Part shown: positions 27,109 to 36,662 of the stretch, one piece after another
How positions within the stretch are numbered: position 1 is the stretch's first letter
Layout of the letters: every line of letters begins with the position of its first letter
DNA from: Bacteroidales bacterium
Lineage (GTDB): Bacteria > Bacteroidota > Bacteroidia > Bacteroidales > UBA1402
Direction of reading: 5' to 3'
Length of the DNA: 44,066 nucleotides
Assembly: GCA_012718945.1 (NCBI GenBank)
Contig: JAAYBL010000071.1
Span: forward strand, 1-44,066
Made by a program: the position numbers and the translations under genes
The notes under the pieces: generated by a model
The model's database searches: none
The model's input: the letters and a program-made list of their open reading frames with translations, nothing else
Told to the model about the DNA's origin: nothing

Positions 27109-28629
27109 TTATTCCCATTCTATGGTTGCCGGTGGCTTCGAAGAGATATCATAGGTGACGCGGTTGACACCTTTCACCTTATTGATGATTTCGTTTGAAA
27201 CCTTGGCCAGGAATTCATAAGGCAGGTGTGCCCAGTCGGCTGTCATGGCATCGGTGGAAGATACGGCACGCAAGGCGACGGCATTTTCGTAGGTACGTTC
27301 ATCCCCCATGACACCAACCGACTTGATGGGCAGTAATACAACAAACGCCTGCCATACCTTATCGTACAAACCCGCTTCGCGCAGGTTGTCGATAAAGATA
27401 GCGTCGGCTTCCTGTAGTACGCGCACTTTTTCCGGGGTAATGTCTCCCAGGATGCGGACACCCAGTCCGGGACCGGGGAATGGGTGGCGGTTGAGCAGGT
27501 GCGGCATCATACCCAATTCACGACCAACCTTGCGTACTTCATCCTTGAACAGAAGGCGGAGGGGCTCGCAGAGTTTGAGGTTCATTTTTTCGGGCAGACC
27601 TCCCACATTGTGGTGTGATTTGATGGTCGTGCCGGTGATGGAAAGGGATTCGATGATGTCAGGGTAAATGGTGCCTTGTGCCAACCATTTAACATCGCTC
27701 AATTTTGTGGCTTCTTCGTCAAACACGTCAATGAAGCCCTTGCCGATAATCTTGCGCTTTTTTTCGGGGTCGGTAACACCTGCCAGGGCATCGTAGAAAC
27801 GTTGGCTGGCGTCGACGCCAATCACGTTGAGCCCCAGGTGTTCGTAATCCTTCAGTACCTGTTCGAATTCATTCTTACGCAGCAAACCGTGGTTGACAAA
27901 GATGCAGGTAAGCTGTTTGCCAATGGCTTTGTTGAGCAGGACGGCTGTGACGGAGGAATCAACACCGCCAGACAAACCAAGAACGACTTTGTCGGTACCC
28001 ACTTGCTGTTTCAAAGCGGCGACGGTATGTTCTACAAAAGAGGCGGGTGACCAGGTTTTGCTGCATCCGCAAATCGTCAGGAAGTTGTCGAGTAATTTGG
28101 TGCCTTCAACGGTGTGGAAGACTTCGGGGTGAAATTGTACGCCCCAGGTGTCTTCGCCCTTGATGTGGTAGGCGGCAATGGGTACATCCTTGGTGGATGC
28201 GATGGTTTCGAAGGTGTCGGGCACGCTGGTGATGCTGTCGCCGTGTGACATCCAGATTTGGGAGTTGGCGGTGAAGGCTTCCAGTAAGCGGTTGCCAGCC
28301 TTGTAGGATGACAAGTTGGCACGGCCATATTCCCTGGATCCGGCGGATTCAACGGTGCCACCGGCCTGATGGGCGATGAGCTGGGCGCCATAGCAAATGC
28401 CGAGAATGGGGTAGCGGCCCCTCAACTGAGCGACATTAATCTTAAACGCTGCTTCATCATACACGGAAAAGGGACTGCCGGATAGGATGACACCTTTGAT
28501 GCCTTCAGTATCTTCGGGGAACTTGTTGTAGGGGACGATTTCGCTGTAGGTGCTGAGTTCACGGACGCGACGAGCAATGAGTTGGGTGGTTTGAGACCCG
28601 AAATCAAGGATGAGGATACGTTCTTGCAT
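27109..28629 (-). CDS. guaA: GMP synthase (glutamine-hydrolysing)
   Basis: Cytoplasmic enzyme that aminates XMP to GMP using glutamine and ATP. The 506-residue protein has an N-terminal class I amidotransferase domain with nucleophile Cys in [14 protein letters not shown] and His/Glu in VQFHPEVF, an ATP pyrophosphatase domain with P-loop [10 protein letters not shown], and a C-terminal dimerisation/XMP domain ([21 protein letters not shown]) ending in the conserved TIEWE. The ATG at 28629 is preceded by a TACTTTTG promoter box. The gene is monocistronic, transcribed towards the OPT gene and divergent from the small lipoprotein gene. Confidence 0.97.
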   Translation of the reverse strand: MQERILILDFGSQTTQLIARRVRELSTYSEIVPYNKFPEDTEGIKGVILSGSPFSVYDEAAFKINVAQLRGRYPILGICYGAQLIAHQAGGTVESAGSREYGRANLSSYKAGNRLLEAFTANSQIWMSHGDSITSVPDTFETIASTKDVPIAAYHIKGEDTWGVQFHPEVFHTVEGTKLLDNFLTICGCSKTWSPASFVEHTVAALKQQVGTDKVVLGLSGGVDSSVTAVLLNKAIGKQLTCIFVNHGLLRKNEFEQVLKDYEHLGLNVIGVDASQRFYDALAGVTDPEKKRKIIGKGFIDVFDEEATKLSDVKWLAQGTIYPDIIESLSITGTTIKSHHNVGGLPEKMNLKLCEPLRLLFKDEVRKVGRELGMMPHLLNRHPFPGPGLGVRILGDITPEKVRVLQEADAIFIDNLREAGLYDKVWQAFVVLLPIKSVGVMGDERTYENAVALRAVSSTDAMTADWAHLPYEFLAKVSNEIINKVKGVNRVTYDISSKPPATIEWE

Positions 28630-28661
28630 GGGGCTTAATTTTGCGCTGTAGTTTATGGCTG

Positions 28662-28669
28662 CAAAAGTA
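28662..28669 (-). promoter_or_regulatory. Candidate -7 box for guaA
   Basis: On the minus strand this reads TACTTTTG, an exact TAnnTTTG match, about 33 bp upstream of the guaA ATG. No good -33 TTTG is seen. Confidence 0.5.
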
Positions 28670-28723
28670 CGTTTTTTTACCTATATCCTGATAAGTTGTT
28701 CTTGTGTTGGAAAGGAAAAAAAG

Positions 28724-28731
28724 TATCTTTG
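28724..28731 (+). promoter_or_regulatory. Candidate promoter for the small lipoprotein gene
   Basis: TATCTTTG is an exact TAnnTTTG -7 box, with a TTG at 28702-28704 giving a 19-bp spacer. It lies 27 bp upstream of the ATG at 28759. It is divergent from the guaA promoter in the same 129-bp gap. Confidence 0.55.
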
Positions 28732-28758
28732 CGTGTCAAAACGGAACAGAAAGACTTC

Positions 28759-29938
<1,180 letters not shown>

Positions 29939-29960
29939 TTCGGAAGACAAACCATAAAAG

Positions 29961-29991
29961 AAACGCTCCTGCAAAGGAGCGTTTTTCTTTT
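29961..29991 (+). terminator. Intrinsic terminator of gap
   Basis: AAACGCTCCT, GCAA tetraloop, AGGAGCGTTT followed by TTCTTTT. The perfect 10-bp stem, stable GNRA-type loop and T-rich tail lie 22 bp after the gap stop. Confidence 0.88.
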
Positions 29992-30004
29992 AGTACTAAA
30001 TGTA

Positions 30005-30040
30005 AAAGGTGCCTCATGCGTTAAGCAAAGAGGCACCTTT
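30005..30040. terminator. Second hairpin between gap and ade, likely terminator of ade
   Basis: AAAGGTGCCTC and GAGGCACCTTT form a perfect 11-bp stem; the loop contains a further TGC/GCA pairing. On the minus strand it lies 22 bp after the ade stop and ends in CTTTTACA, so it probably terminates ade while also acting as a back-up for gap. Confidence 0.75.
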
Positions 30041-30062
30041 ATTATACGTGTACTGTGCTATT

Positions 30063-31691
30063 TTAGCACTGTAAATCCGTATACGACAACTTCATGATTT
30101 CAAACAACCCTTTGTCAGTGAGTTTGATTTCTGGTATGCAAGCTAGAGACATGAACGCCAGCGTCATGAAAGGCGACCGCAGCGGAGAACCAAAGGCTTT
30201 TGCCAAAGCGTCAGCCTGTTCATAGCCTTGGGCAACAGCGTGACCATCGGCGTCAGATAGAATGCCGCCTACAGGGAGAGGTAGCAGGCATGCTTCGGTT
30301 TCATCCATGGCCAAAATGCCCCCTTTACTGCTGATGATGCGGTTGATGGCAGCGGCTAACAATTCGTCGGAAGTTCCAACGGCCACAATATTATGGCTGT
30401 CGTGTGCCACGGTGGATACCAGGGCACCCCGTTTGAGTCCAATGTTTTTGATGAAACCAATGGCCGGTTTGGCCGGCTCATAGCGGTTGTAAACGACGAG
30501 TTTCAAAAGGTCTCTATCGGTATCGGAGACCAGGTTGTTGTCAACGACCAGCGGTTCGGCCTGCTCGCAGCGGGTGTAAAGCTGACCGTCTTCGGCGACA
30601 ATGATGGTGATCAGGTTGCCGGTTTGTTCAACCCTGAGGTCGGCCGCAGTGATTGGCGCAGCTTCGAAAGCGTTGACGGGAGGTTGTGGTTGAATTCGTT
30701 CAAACAAAACTTGCCCCTTTTCAGCCACCTTTTGACCTTCAATCCAGGTGCTTGTAATGCGGAAATCCTGGAGGTTGTCCACTATCAGAAAGTCGGCCTT
30801 GTCGCCGGGTTGCAAGAGCCCGACATCCAGTTTGTAATGCTTGATGGGATTAAGCGAACAGGCTCGCAGGATAGTTATGGGATCGTACCCTAGTTTTAGC
30901 GCACGTACGACCAGGCTGTTGATGTGACCGTTTTTGAGCAAATCGTCCGGGTGTTTATCGTCGGAACATAACATGATCCGCTCAGGATTGGAGGCAATCA
31001 AGGGAATCAAGGTGTCGAAATTGCGGGCAGCACTGCCTTCTCTGATCAGAATATGCATACCCAGGGCAATTTTCTCCAAGGCTTCATTGACGGTCATGCA
31101 CTCATGATCCGTTTTAATACCAGCATTGACGTAAGTCCTCAGGTCGTCGCCCGACAAATCGGGAGCGTGCCCATCGATGGGCTTGCCGGCTTCCTTGGCG
31201 GCGGCCAGTTTGAGCAGTACCTGCTCGTCACTGTATAAGACTCCGGGGAAGTTCATCATTTCTCCCAGGTAGTGTATGTCGTTTCGTTGCAACAATGATT
31301 TGACAGCTTCCGCATCGAGCGTGGCACCGGAAGTCTCAAAAGCGGTGGCTGGTACGCAGGAGGGGGCACCGAAATAAAATTTCAAAGGCACCGTTTTGCT
31401 GTTGTCAATCAAGTAATCGATGCCAGCTACGCCGCAAACATTGGCTATCTCGTGGGGGTCACTCACGCAGGCGACGGTGCCGTGGGGCAGGGCCAGTCTG
31501 GCGAACTCCGAGGGGAGCATCATGGAGCTTTCAATGTGTACATGGGCGTCAATCAGGCCGGGTACCAGGTATTGGTTGTCTACCACCTCGGCGGGTTCGA
31601 TGCGTCGGATAATGCCATCTTCTAGCGTCATGATGCCGTCGTAAATGCGACCGGCAACCACGTCGACAATATGACCGGATAGTTGTATCAT
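30063..31691 (-). CDS. ade: Adenine deaminase
   Basis: Metal-dependent amidohydrolase that deaminates adenine to hypoxanthine in purine salvage. Motifs seen are the metal-binding DAHVHIESSMM, SDPHEIANV, the GEMMNFPG region, DGHAPDLSG, DHECMT, CSDDKHPDDLL, and the C-terminal MDETEACLLPLPVGGILSD typical of Ade. The ORF track starts at 31742, but ATG 31691 (MIQLSGHIVDV) is preferred: a minus-strand TATCTTCG box at 31749-31756 would put transcription start at about 31742, leaving no leader for the longer form. The preferred form has 542 residues. It is divergent from miaA and convergent with gap. If the longer start is used, 17 residues are added. Confidence 0.93.
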   Translation of the reverse strand: MIQLSGHIVDVVAGRIYDGIMTLEDGIIRRIEPAEVVDNQYLVPGLIDAHVHIESSMMLPSEFARLALPHGTVACVSDPHEIANVCGVAGIDYLIDNSKTVPLKFYFGAPSCVPATAFETSGATLDAEAVKSLLQRNDIHYLGEMMNFPGVLYSDEQVLLKLAAAKEAGKPIDGHAPDLSGDDLRTYVNAGIKTDHECMTVNEALEKIALGMHILIREGSAARNFDTLIPLIASNPERIMLCSDDKHPDDLLKNGHINSLVVRALKLGYDPITILRACSLNPIKHYKLDVGLLQPGDKADFLIVDNLQDFRITSTWIEGQKVAEKGQVLFERIQPQPPVNAFEAAPITAADLRVEQTGNLITIIVAEDGQLYTRCEQAEPLVVDNNLVSDTDRDLLKLVVYNRYEPAKPAIGFIKNIGLKRGALVSTVAHDSHNIVAVGTSDELLAAAINRIISSKGGILAMDETEACLLPLPVGGILSDADGHAVAQGYEQADALAKAFGSPLRSPFMTLAFMSLACIPEIKLTDKGLFEIMKLSYTDLQC

Positions 31692-31748
31692 GGGACAGTG
31701 TTGAGGGTGGTTGGTTTGAAGGCAGGCGTTTATCGCTGCCATTAATGG

Positions 31749-31756
31749 CGAAGATA
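31749..31756 (-). promoter_or_regulatory. Candidate -7 box for ade
   Basis: Minus-strand TATCTTCG, one mismatch from TAnnTTTG. It lies 23 bp from the miaA-directed box in the same short divergent gap, so the two promoters nearly abut. Confidence 0.4.
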
Positions 31757-31779
31757 GGCATTTTAGCGCAAAAAATCAC

Positions 31780-31787
31780 TATTTTTG
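31780..31787 (+). promoter_or_regulatory. Candidate -7 box for miaA
   Basis: TATTTTTG, an exact TAnnTTTG match, 33 bp before ATG 31821. It overlaps the ORF-track TTG start at 31785, which supports the later ATG. Confidence 0.5.
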
Positions 31788-31820
31788 GGCGGCATTAAGC
31801 GATTCAACCCTCTTGAATAT

Positions 31821-32732
31821 ATGGATAAGTCTCTTTTAATCACTCTGTTGGGGCCGACGGCCAGCGGTAAAACCCGGTTGGCTGCCCATTTGGCTGCCGC
31901 TCTTGACGGGGAGATACTGAGCGCTGATTCGAGGCAGGTCTACAAGGGCATGGACATCGGCACTGGCAAAGACTTGGGCGACTACCTGGTTGGAGATTAC
32001 CAGGTTTCCTATCATCTGATTGATAGGTTGGATGCCGGTTGCAAGTACAATGTGTTTGAGTTTCAACATGATTTCCTGCAGGCCTGGTCCGGTGTGAAGG
32101 AAAGGGGACGACAGGCCATCCTCTGTGGAGGCACCGGTTTGTACCTGGAGGCTGTGTTGAGGGGCTACAAATTGGTGCCTGTTCCACCCAATCCCTCCCT
32201 GAGGGCTGAGCTGGAACAGTTGGATCTAGACACGTTGACACGGCGCTTGGCTACCTTTAAGTCGCTGCACAATACCACGGATGTGGATACGGTGAAACGT
32301 GCCGTCCGTGCCATTGAAATTGAGACCTACTATGCTGAACATCCTGAATTGACGGCTGGTTTCCCGACGATTCCATCTGTGGTCTTTGGCCTGAGCCTGG
32401 ACAGGGAGGAACGCAGGCGGCGAATCTCTCAACGGCTGCATGATCGTTTGCAGGAAGGTCTGGTGGAAGAAGTGGCCGGTCTGTTAACGAAGGTTCCAGC
32501 CGAGGACCTGTTGTATTATGGGCTGGAATACAAATACGTGGGGGAATATGTGCTGGGGTGTCGGAGCTATGAGTCCATGGTCCACGATCTGGAGATTGCC
32601 ATCCATCAATTTGCCAAGCGGCAGATGACCTGGTTCAGGGGCATGGAACGTCGAGGTATCACCATCCACTGGCTGAATGCCCTGGAGCCTATTCCTGTCC
32701 TGGTCGAACAAATCAAGTCAAGCTTAGCCTAA
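31821..32732 (+). CDS. miaA: tRNA dimethylallyltransferase
   Basis: Transfers a dimethylallyl group to N6 of A37 in tRNAs reading UNN codons. The P-loop is LLGPTASGKTRLAAHLA, followed by the catalytic/tRNA-contact motif SADSRQVYKGMDIGTGKD and GGTGLYLEAVLRGY. The 303 residues fit the family. Start ATG 31821 is chosen because the ORF-track TTG at 31785 sits inside the promoter box. The stop overlaps the end of the convergent Crp/Fnr-type gene by 9 bp (TTAGCCTAA), so no terminator fits between them. Some Bacteroidota carry two miaA paralogues; whether this is the only one cannot be told here. Confidence 0.94.
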   Translation: MDKSLLITLLGPTASGKTRLAAHLAAALDGEILSADSRQVYKGMDIGTGKDLGDYLVGDYQVSYHLIDRLDAGCKYNVFEFQHDFLQAWSGVKERGRQAILCGGTGLYLEAVLRGYKLVPVPPNPSLRAELEQLDLDTLTRRLATFKSLHNTTDVDTVKRAVRAIEIETYYAEHPELTAGFPTIPSVVFGLSLDREERRRRISQRLHDRLQEGLVEEVAGLLTKVPAEDLLYYGLEYKYVGEYVLGCRSYESMVHDLEIAIHQFAKRQMTWFRGMERRGITIHWLNALEPIPVLVEQIKSSLA

Positions 32733-33428
32733 CCGACTTATTTTACGGAGTTTTTCTTCGTCGATGATTTTGATGCGGCGTCCATCCATGGCGATGACCC
32801 GTTCTGAAACGAACATCGATAACGTGCGGATGGCGTTGGATGTTGTCATATTGGAGAGGTTGGCCAGGTCTTCCCTTGATAGGTAGACGTTGATGGTGGC
32901 TCCATCCTCATCCAACCCATAATTGTCACGCATGAAGATGAGTGATTCGGCCAACCGTCCCCTGATGTGTTTCTGGGTCAGGTTTACTTGGCGGGAGTCG
33001 GAGATGCCCAGGTCAATGGCTAGTTGCCGGATAAAAAAGAAGGCGACGCTGGAGTTTTGGTTGATCAGCTTCATGATAACCTCCTTTGGTATAAGTACAA
33101 CGGTGGACAACTCAAAGGCACATGCCGTCGTATTATAGTTGCCGTCTGCAAAGATGGCTCGGTAGGCAAAGTAGCTGACTGGCTGCAGTATCCGAACAAT
33201 CTGGTTGCGCCCGCCCACCCCTTCTTTATAAATTTTGATTTTGCCTTGCATCAGGCACATCATATGACTAGGTTTGTCCCCCTCATAGTGCAGAATCTCA
33301 TTCTTCTTGAATTGTTGAACGAGGTAGTTCGAGCGGAGGTATTCCTGTTCATCGGGGGTTAGCAGGCCCCAAATCTCGCAGAGTTGTTCCAACTCCTTGG
33401 TGTCGATTGTAGCCTGCTTTTTTACCAT
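32724..33428 (-). CDS. Crp/Fnr-family transcriptional regulator
   Basis: Predicted cytoplasmic DNA-binding regulator, 234 residues. The N-terminal cyclic-nucleotide-binding-like beta-barrel (about 30-145: FKKNEILHYEGDKPSHMMCLMQGKIKIYK) lacks the GE...RSA cAMP-binding signature, having PVSYFAYRAIFADGNYNTTA in its place, so cAMP is unlikely as ligand. No N-terminal Cys cluster of FNR type is present. The C-terminal winged helix contains an HTH, YLSREDLANLSNMTTSNAIRTLSMF (about 175-215). The promoter contains two clear inverted repeats, suggesting autoregulation. It is convergent and overlapping by 9 bp with miaA, and divergent from purU. Regulon and effector unknown. Confidence 0.88.
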   Translation of the reverse strand: MVKKQATIDTKELEQLCEIWGLLTPDEQEYLRSNYLVQQFKKNEILHYEGDKPSHMMCLMQGKIKIYKEGVGGRNQIVRILQPVSYFAYRAIFADGNYNTTACAFELSTVVLIPKEVIMKLINQNSSVAFFFIRQLAIDLGISDSRQVNLTQKHIRGRLAESLIFMRDNYGLDEDGATINVYLSREDLANLSNMTTSNAIRTLSMFVSERVIAMDGRRIKIIDEEKLRKISRLG

Positions 33429-33431
33429 ATG

Positions 33432-33445
33432 ATGTTATATAACAT
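33432..33445. repeat. 14-bp perfect palindrome in the crp/fnr-type gene leader
   Basis: ATGTTATATAACAT is a perfect palindrome 4-17 bp upstream of the regulator's ATG and just downstream of its predicted transcription start, a position suited to an autorepression operator. Its AT-rich content makes chance occurrence possible. Confidence 0.5.
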
Positions 33446-33457
33446 AATTGTATAACG

Positions 33458-33488
33458 CAAAAATAGGCGATTTGATGCAAACATCAAA
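33458..33488 (-). promoter_or_regulatory. Promoter of the Crp/Fnr-type gene with overlapping inverted repeat
   Basis: On the minus strand a -33 TTTG (33485-33488) and -7 TATTTTTG (33458-33465) are separated by 19 bp, a good fit to the Bacteroidota consensus. The inverted repeat TTTGATG-CAAA-CATCAAA (33471-33488) spans the -33 box and part of the spacer. Its core TTGAT-N6-ATCAA pairs FNR-like half-sites with CRP-like 6-bp spacing. Confidence 0.6.
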
Positions 33489-33597
33489 ATTAAGGCCCTC
33501 CTTTTTTATAAACCGTCAAATTGCGACAATTCGTTCGTTTTTTGTCGTTTATGCTGACAGAAACGGTCTAAAACGCGTGTTTATGGCGTTTTTTTGC

Positions 33598-33605
33598 TAT
33601 CTTCG
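33598..33605 (+). promoter_or_regulatory. Candidate -7 box for the purU-his operon
   Basis: TATCTTCG, one mismatch from TAnnTTTG, about 45 bp before the GTG start of purU. Confidence 0.4.
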
Positions 33606-33649
33606 CGGGGTAAAAATCCCGGACCGCCGGCTTGAAACGTACATAGCAC

Positions 33650-34516
33650 GTGAAACAGACAGACAATACGGCCATTTTGCTTATCCATTGTCCTGACCAA
33701 AAAGGAATTCTGGCAGCGGTGACCGATTTCATCAATGTAAATAAGGGTAACATACTTTACCTCGATCAACATGTAGACCGTAAGGCTTCCGTCTTTTTTA
33801 TGCGGGTCGAGTGGTCGTTGGAGCAGTTTACCATTCCCAGGGAGAAAATCGAAGAGTATTTCCAGACATTGTATGCTGTGAAGTACAGCATGTCTTTCAG
33901 GTTGTATTTCGGGGATGTCAAACCTAGAATGGCCCTTTTCGTTTCCAAGTTATCCCATTGCCTATACGATCTGCTGGCTCATTACGATGCCGGTGATTGG
34001 CATGTGGACATTCCATGTGTTATCAGCAATCACGAAGAACTGGAACCCATTGTGGCTAAATTTGGTATCCCGTTTCACCATATCCCCATCACGAAAGAGA
34101 ATAAGGATGCACAAGAGGTCAGAACCCTCGAGTTGTTAGCCTCCTATCAGGTCAATTTTATCGTGTTGGCCCGGTACATGCAAGTGTTATCGGACGATTT
34201 TGTCGCTGCCTATCCCAACCGCATCATCAATATTCATCATTCCACGTTACCGGCCTTTGTGGGAGCCAAGCCCTACCATGCTGCCTACGAACGCGGAGTT
34301 AAAATCATCGGTGCCACCAGCCATTATGTGACGGCCGATCTGGATGCCGGCCCCATCATCGAACAGGATGTCACCCGCATCTCTCACAAAGATACCGTCG
34401 AAATGATGGTACGCAGGGGACAGGATATTGAAAAAATGGTGCTTTCCAGGGCTGTGGAGAAACACCTGGAGCGTAAGATTCTCGTTTACCAGAACAGGAC
34501 TGTTGTATTTTCCTAA
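33650..34516 (+). CDS. purU: Formyltetrahydrofolate deformylase
   Basis: Hydrolyses 10-formyl-tetrahydrofolate to tetrahydrofolate and formate, supplying formate and balancing one-carbon pools. The 288 residues comprise an N-terminal ACT-type domain (LLIHCPDQKGILAAVTDFINVNKGNILYLDQH) and a C-terminal formyltransferase-fold domain with catalytic Asn/His in RIINIHHSTLPAF and Asp in TADLDAGPIIEQD. Related PurN lacks the ACT domain, so PurU is well supported. The start is a GTG in GCACGTGAAACAG, which gives the usual short N-terminus before the ACT domain. hisH starts 10 bp after its stop. Confidence 0.94.
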   Translation: MKQTDNTAILLIHCPDQKGILAAVTDFINVNKGNILYLDQHVDRKASVFFMRVEWSLEQFTIPREKIEEYFQTLYAVKYSMSFRLYFGDVKPRMALFVSKLSHCLYDLLAHYDAGDWHVDIPCVISNHEELEPIVAKFGIPFHHIPITKENKDAQEVRTLELLASYQVNFIVLARYMQVLSDDFVAAYPNRIINIHHSTLPAFVGAKPYHAAYERGVKIIGATSHYVTADLDAGPIIEQDVTRISHKDTVEMMVRRGQDIEKMVLSRAVEKHLERKILVYQNRTVVFS

Positions 34517-34526
34517 TCGGTTCATT

Positions 34527-35117
34527 ATGAACGTTGTCATCATAAAATATAACGCCGGGAACATTCACTCAGTGGTGCATGGCCTACGCCGTATCGGTGT
34601 CGAGCCCCTGGTCACCGACGATAAAGCGTTGATCAGAGCCGCCGACAAGGTCATCTTCCCGGGAGTGGGCGAAGCCTCCTCCACTATGGCATACCTTAGG
34701 GAACACGGGCTGGATACGTTGATTAAGAGTTTGACACAGCCGGTGCTGGGTATCTGTATCGGCTTGCAATTGATGTGCCGCCATTCCGAAGAGGGTGATA
34801 CCGCGTGCCTGGGTATTTTTGATGCCGACGTTAAGCGCTTTCTACCCCAGCGTCACGAAGATAAGGTGCCGCACATGGGATGGAACACCTTGACGAACCT
34901 CCAGACACCCTTGTTCGAGGGTGTTGGAACCGGCGATTACGTGTATTATGTGCACAGCTACTATGCCGCCTTCTGTGAACAGACGATAGCCAGAACCGAT
35001 TACTTACACCCCTATAGTGCAGCCCTGCACAAGGATAATTTTTTTGCCACCCAGTTTCATCCTGAAAAAAGCAGTGTGGCTGGAGAACGGGTGCTCACCA
35101 ACTTCATGCAACTATAA
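34527..35117 (+). CDS. hisH: Imidazole glycerol phosphate synthase, glutaminase subunit
   Basis: Class I glutamine amidotransferase that supplies ammonia to HisF in histidine biosynthesis. The 196-residue protein has nucleophile Cys in [10 protein letters not shown] and the His/Glu pair in [10 protein letters not shown]. The start is ATG 34527 ([20 protein letters not shown]); the ORF-track start at 34428 lies inside purU and adds 33 unrelated residues. It begins 10 bp after purU and ends 2 bp before hisA, so it is translated as part of one operon. Its partner HisF is two genes downstream. Confidence 0.96.
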   Translation: MNVVIIKYNAGNIHSVVHGLRRIGVEPLVTDDKALIRAADKVIFPGVGEASSTMAYLREHGLDTLIKSLTQPVLGICIGLQLMCRHSEEGDTACLGIFDADVKRFLPQRHEDKVPHMGWNTLTNLQTPLFEGVGTGDYVYYVHSYYAAFCEQTIARTDYLHPYSAALHKDNFFATQFHPEKSSVAGERVLTNFMQL

Positions 35118-35119
35118 AC

Positions 35120-35839
35120 ATGGACATTATACCAGCTATTGACCTGATTGACGGAAAGTGCGTGCGCTTGTCACAGGGCGATTACACCAGACGGACAGTG
35201 TACAACGAAGATCCACTGGAGGTTGCCAGGCAATTTGAAGATTGCGGCATCAGCAGGCTGCACCTGGTCGACCTCGACGGTGCCAAGGCCAGCCATATTG
35301 TTAACCACAAGGTGTTGGAACGTTTGGCCACAAAAACATCACTGGTCATAGATTTCGGTGGCGGCCTGAAAACCGATGAAGACTTGAAAATAGCCTTTGC
35401 ATCTGGCGCTGCCATGGTGACTGGTGGCAGCATCGCCGTTAAATCCCCCGATGTCTTCAAACGCTGGTTGTCGACCTATGGCCCTGACCGTATCATACTA
35501 GGTGCCGATGTCAAGGATGGCCGCATTGCGGTTACAGGCTGGACAGAATCGACCGAATTGGATTTGGAACCCTTTCTGGATGCTTACATCAAGGAGGGCA
35601 TAAGCAAGGTCATCTGTACTGATATCAGTAAAGATGGTATGCTGCAAGGTGCCGCGGTTGAATTGTATAAGACTGTGCTACAACTCCACCCATCATTATA
35701 CCTGGTAGCCAGCGGTGGTGTTGGCTCCATGCAGGATTTGGAACAACTGGCTGAAGCCGGGCTACCTGCCGCCATTGTCGGCAAGGCTATTTATGAGGGA
35801 AGGATTCCCTTGAAAGAGTTGGCTCGTTTCTTGGCTTAA
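35120..35839 (+). CDS. hisA: ProFAR isomerase (phosphoribosylformimino-AICAR-P isomerase)
   Basis: TIM-barrel isomerase that converts ProFAR to PRFAR, the substrate of HisF-HisH. The 239 residues are of family length. Half-barrel phosphate-binding motifs are visible: N-terminal [27 protein letters not shown], and C-terminal [14 protein letters not shown]; catalytic Asp residues lie in IPAIDL and [12 protein letters not shown]. It starts 2 bp after hisH. The fold is shared with HisF downstream, but the D-L-x-x-G-K-C-V-R N-terminus identifies HisA. Confidence 0.96.
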   Translation: MDIIPAIDLIDGKCVRLSQGDYTRRTVYNEDPLEVARQFEDCGISRLHLVDLDGAKASHIVNHKVLERLATKTSLVIDFGGGLKTDEDLKIAFASGAAMVTGGSIAVKSPDVFKRWLSTYGPDRIILGADVKDGRIAVTGWTESTELDLEPFLDAYIKEGISKVICTDISKDGMLQGAAVELYKTVLQLHPSLYLVASGGVGSMQDLEQLAEAGLPAAIVGKAIYEGRIPLKELARFLA

Positions 35840-35879
35840 CTTGAAAAATGACCTACCTTTAACACCTAATATTTTTTCT

Positions 35880-36635
35880 ATGCTGGCAAAACGCATCATA
35901 CCCTGCCTCGACGTCAAAGACGGCCAAACGGTCAAAGGCGTCAATTTCGTAAACTTCAGGCACGCTGGTGACCCCGTGGAATTGGGTCATCAATACAGCA
36001 TACAGGGCGCTGATGAACTGGTTTTTCTGGATATCACGGCTTCACACGAAGGACGTAAAACCTTTGTGGATATGGTAAGGAAAGTGGCCGATCGGGTCAG
36101 TATTCCCTTCACAGTGGGCGGTGGTATCAACGAACTAAAGGACGTGGATGTATTGCTCAACGCCGGTGCTGACAAAGTCTCCATTAATTCGGCCGCTCTG
36201 CGCAATCCGGGATTGATTGATGAAGTCTCAGCCCATTTCGGGTCACAGGTCTGTGTGGTCGCCATTGACGCCAACCTGGAGGACAACCTGTGGCGCTGTT
36301 ATTTGAACGGCGGACGCATACCTACCGACAAGGATCTCTTCGGTTGGGCCAGGGAGGCGCAGGAAAGGGGCGCCGGTGAAATTCTATTTATCAGTATGAC
36401 CCACGACGGTGTAAAGAAAGGCTACCCCAACGAAGCGTTGGCTACCCTGGCCGACAACCTGAACATCCCCGTCATCGCATCGGGTGGTGCCGGTAAACGA
36501 GAACACTTCAGGGATGCTTTTCAGCTGGGTAAAGCCGACGCCGCCCTGGCTGCCAGTGTCTTCCATTTTGGCGAAATCAGCATACCTGAGTTGAAAACGT
36601 ATTTGAAGAACGAAGGCGTTACCGTACGTCTCTGA
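35880..36635 (+). CDS. hisF: Imidazole glycerol phosphate synthase, cyclase subunit
   Basis: TIM-barrel synthase that uses ammonia from HisH to convert PRFAR to imidazole glycerol phosphate and AICAR. The 251-residue form starts at ATG 35880 ([23 protein letters not shown]); the ORF-track TTG at 35841 is too close to the hisA stop and adds 13 residues outside the family. Motifs are catalytic Asp in [25 protein letters not shown], the second Asp in [12 protein letters not shown], and [11 protein letters not shown]. Released AICAR enters purine synthesis, linking this operon to folate and purine genes nearby. Confidence 0.96.
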   Translation: MLAKRIIPCLDVKDGQTVKGVNFVNFRHAGDPVELGHQYSIQGADELVFLDITASHEGRKTFVDMVRKVADRVSIPFTVGGGINELKDVDVLLNAGADKVSINSAALRNPGLIDEVSAHFGSQVCVVAIDANLEDNLWRCYLNGGRIPTDKDLFGWAREAQERGAGEILFISMTHDGVKKGYPNEALATLADNLNIPVIASGGAGKREHFRDAFQLGKADAALAASVFHFGEISIPELKTYLKNEGVTVRL

Positions 36636-36662
36636 TTCGATCAACTTTAAAACATAAGAAAC

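Noticed and set aside
27676-28050. Plus-strand ORF of 124 aa opposite guaA
   Set aside because: Antisense shadow of the conserved ATP-pyrophosphatase region.
30393-30893. Plus-strand ORF of 166 aa opposite ade
   Set aside because: Antisense to conserved adenine deaminase sequence, no supporting start signal.
34428-34526. N-terminal extension of HisH in the ORF track
   Set aside because: Lies wholly within purU in another frame and is not part of the HisH family.
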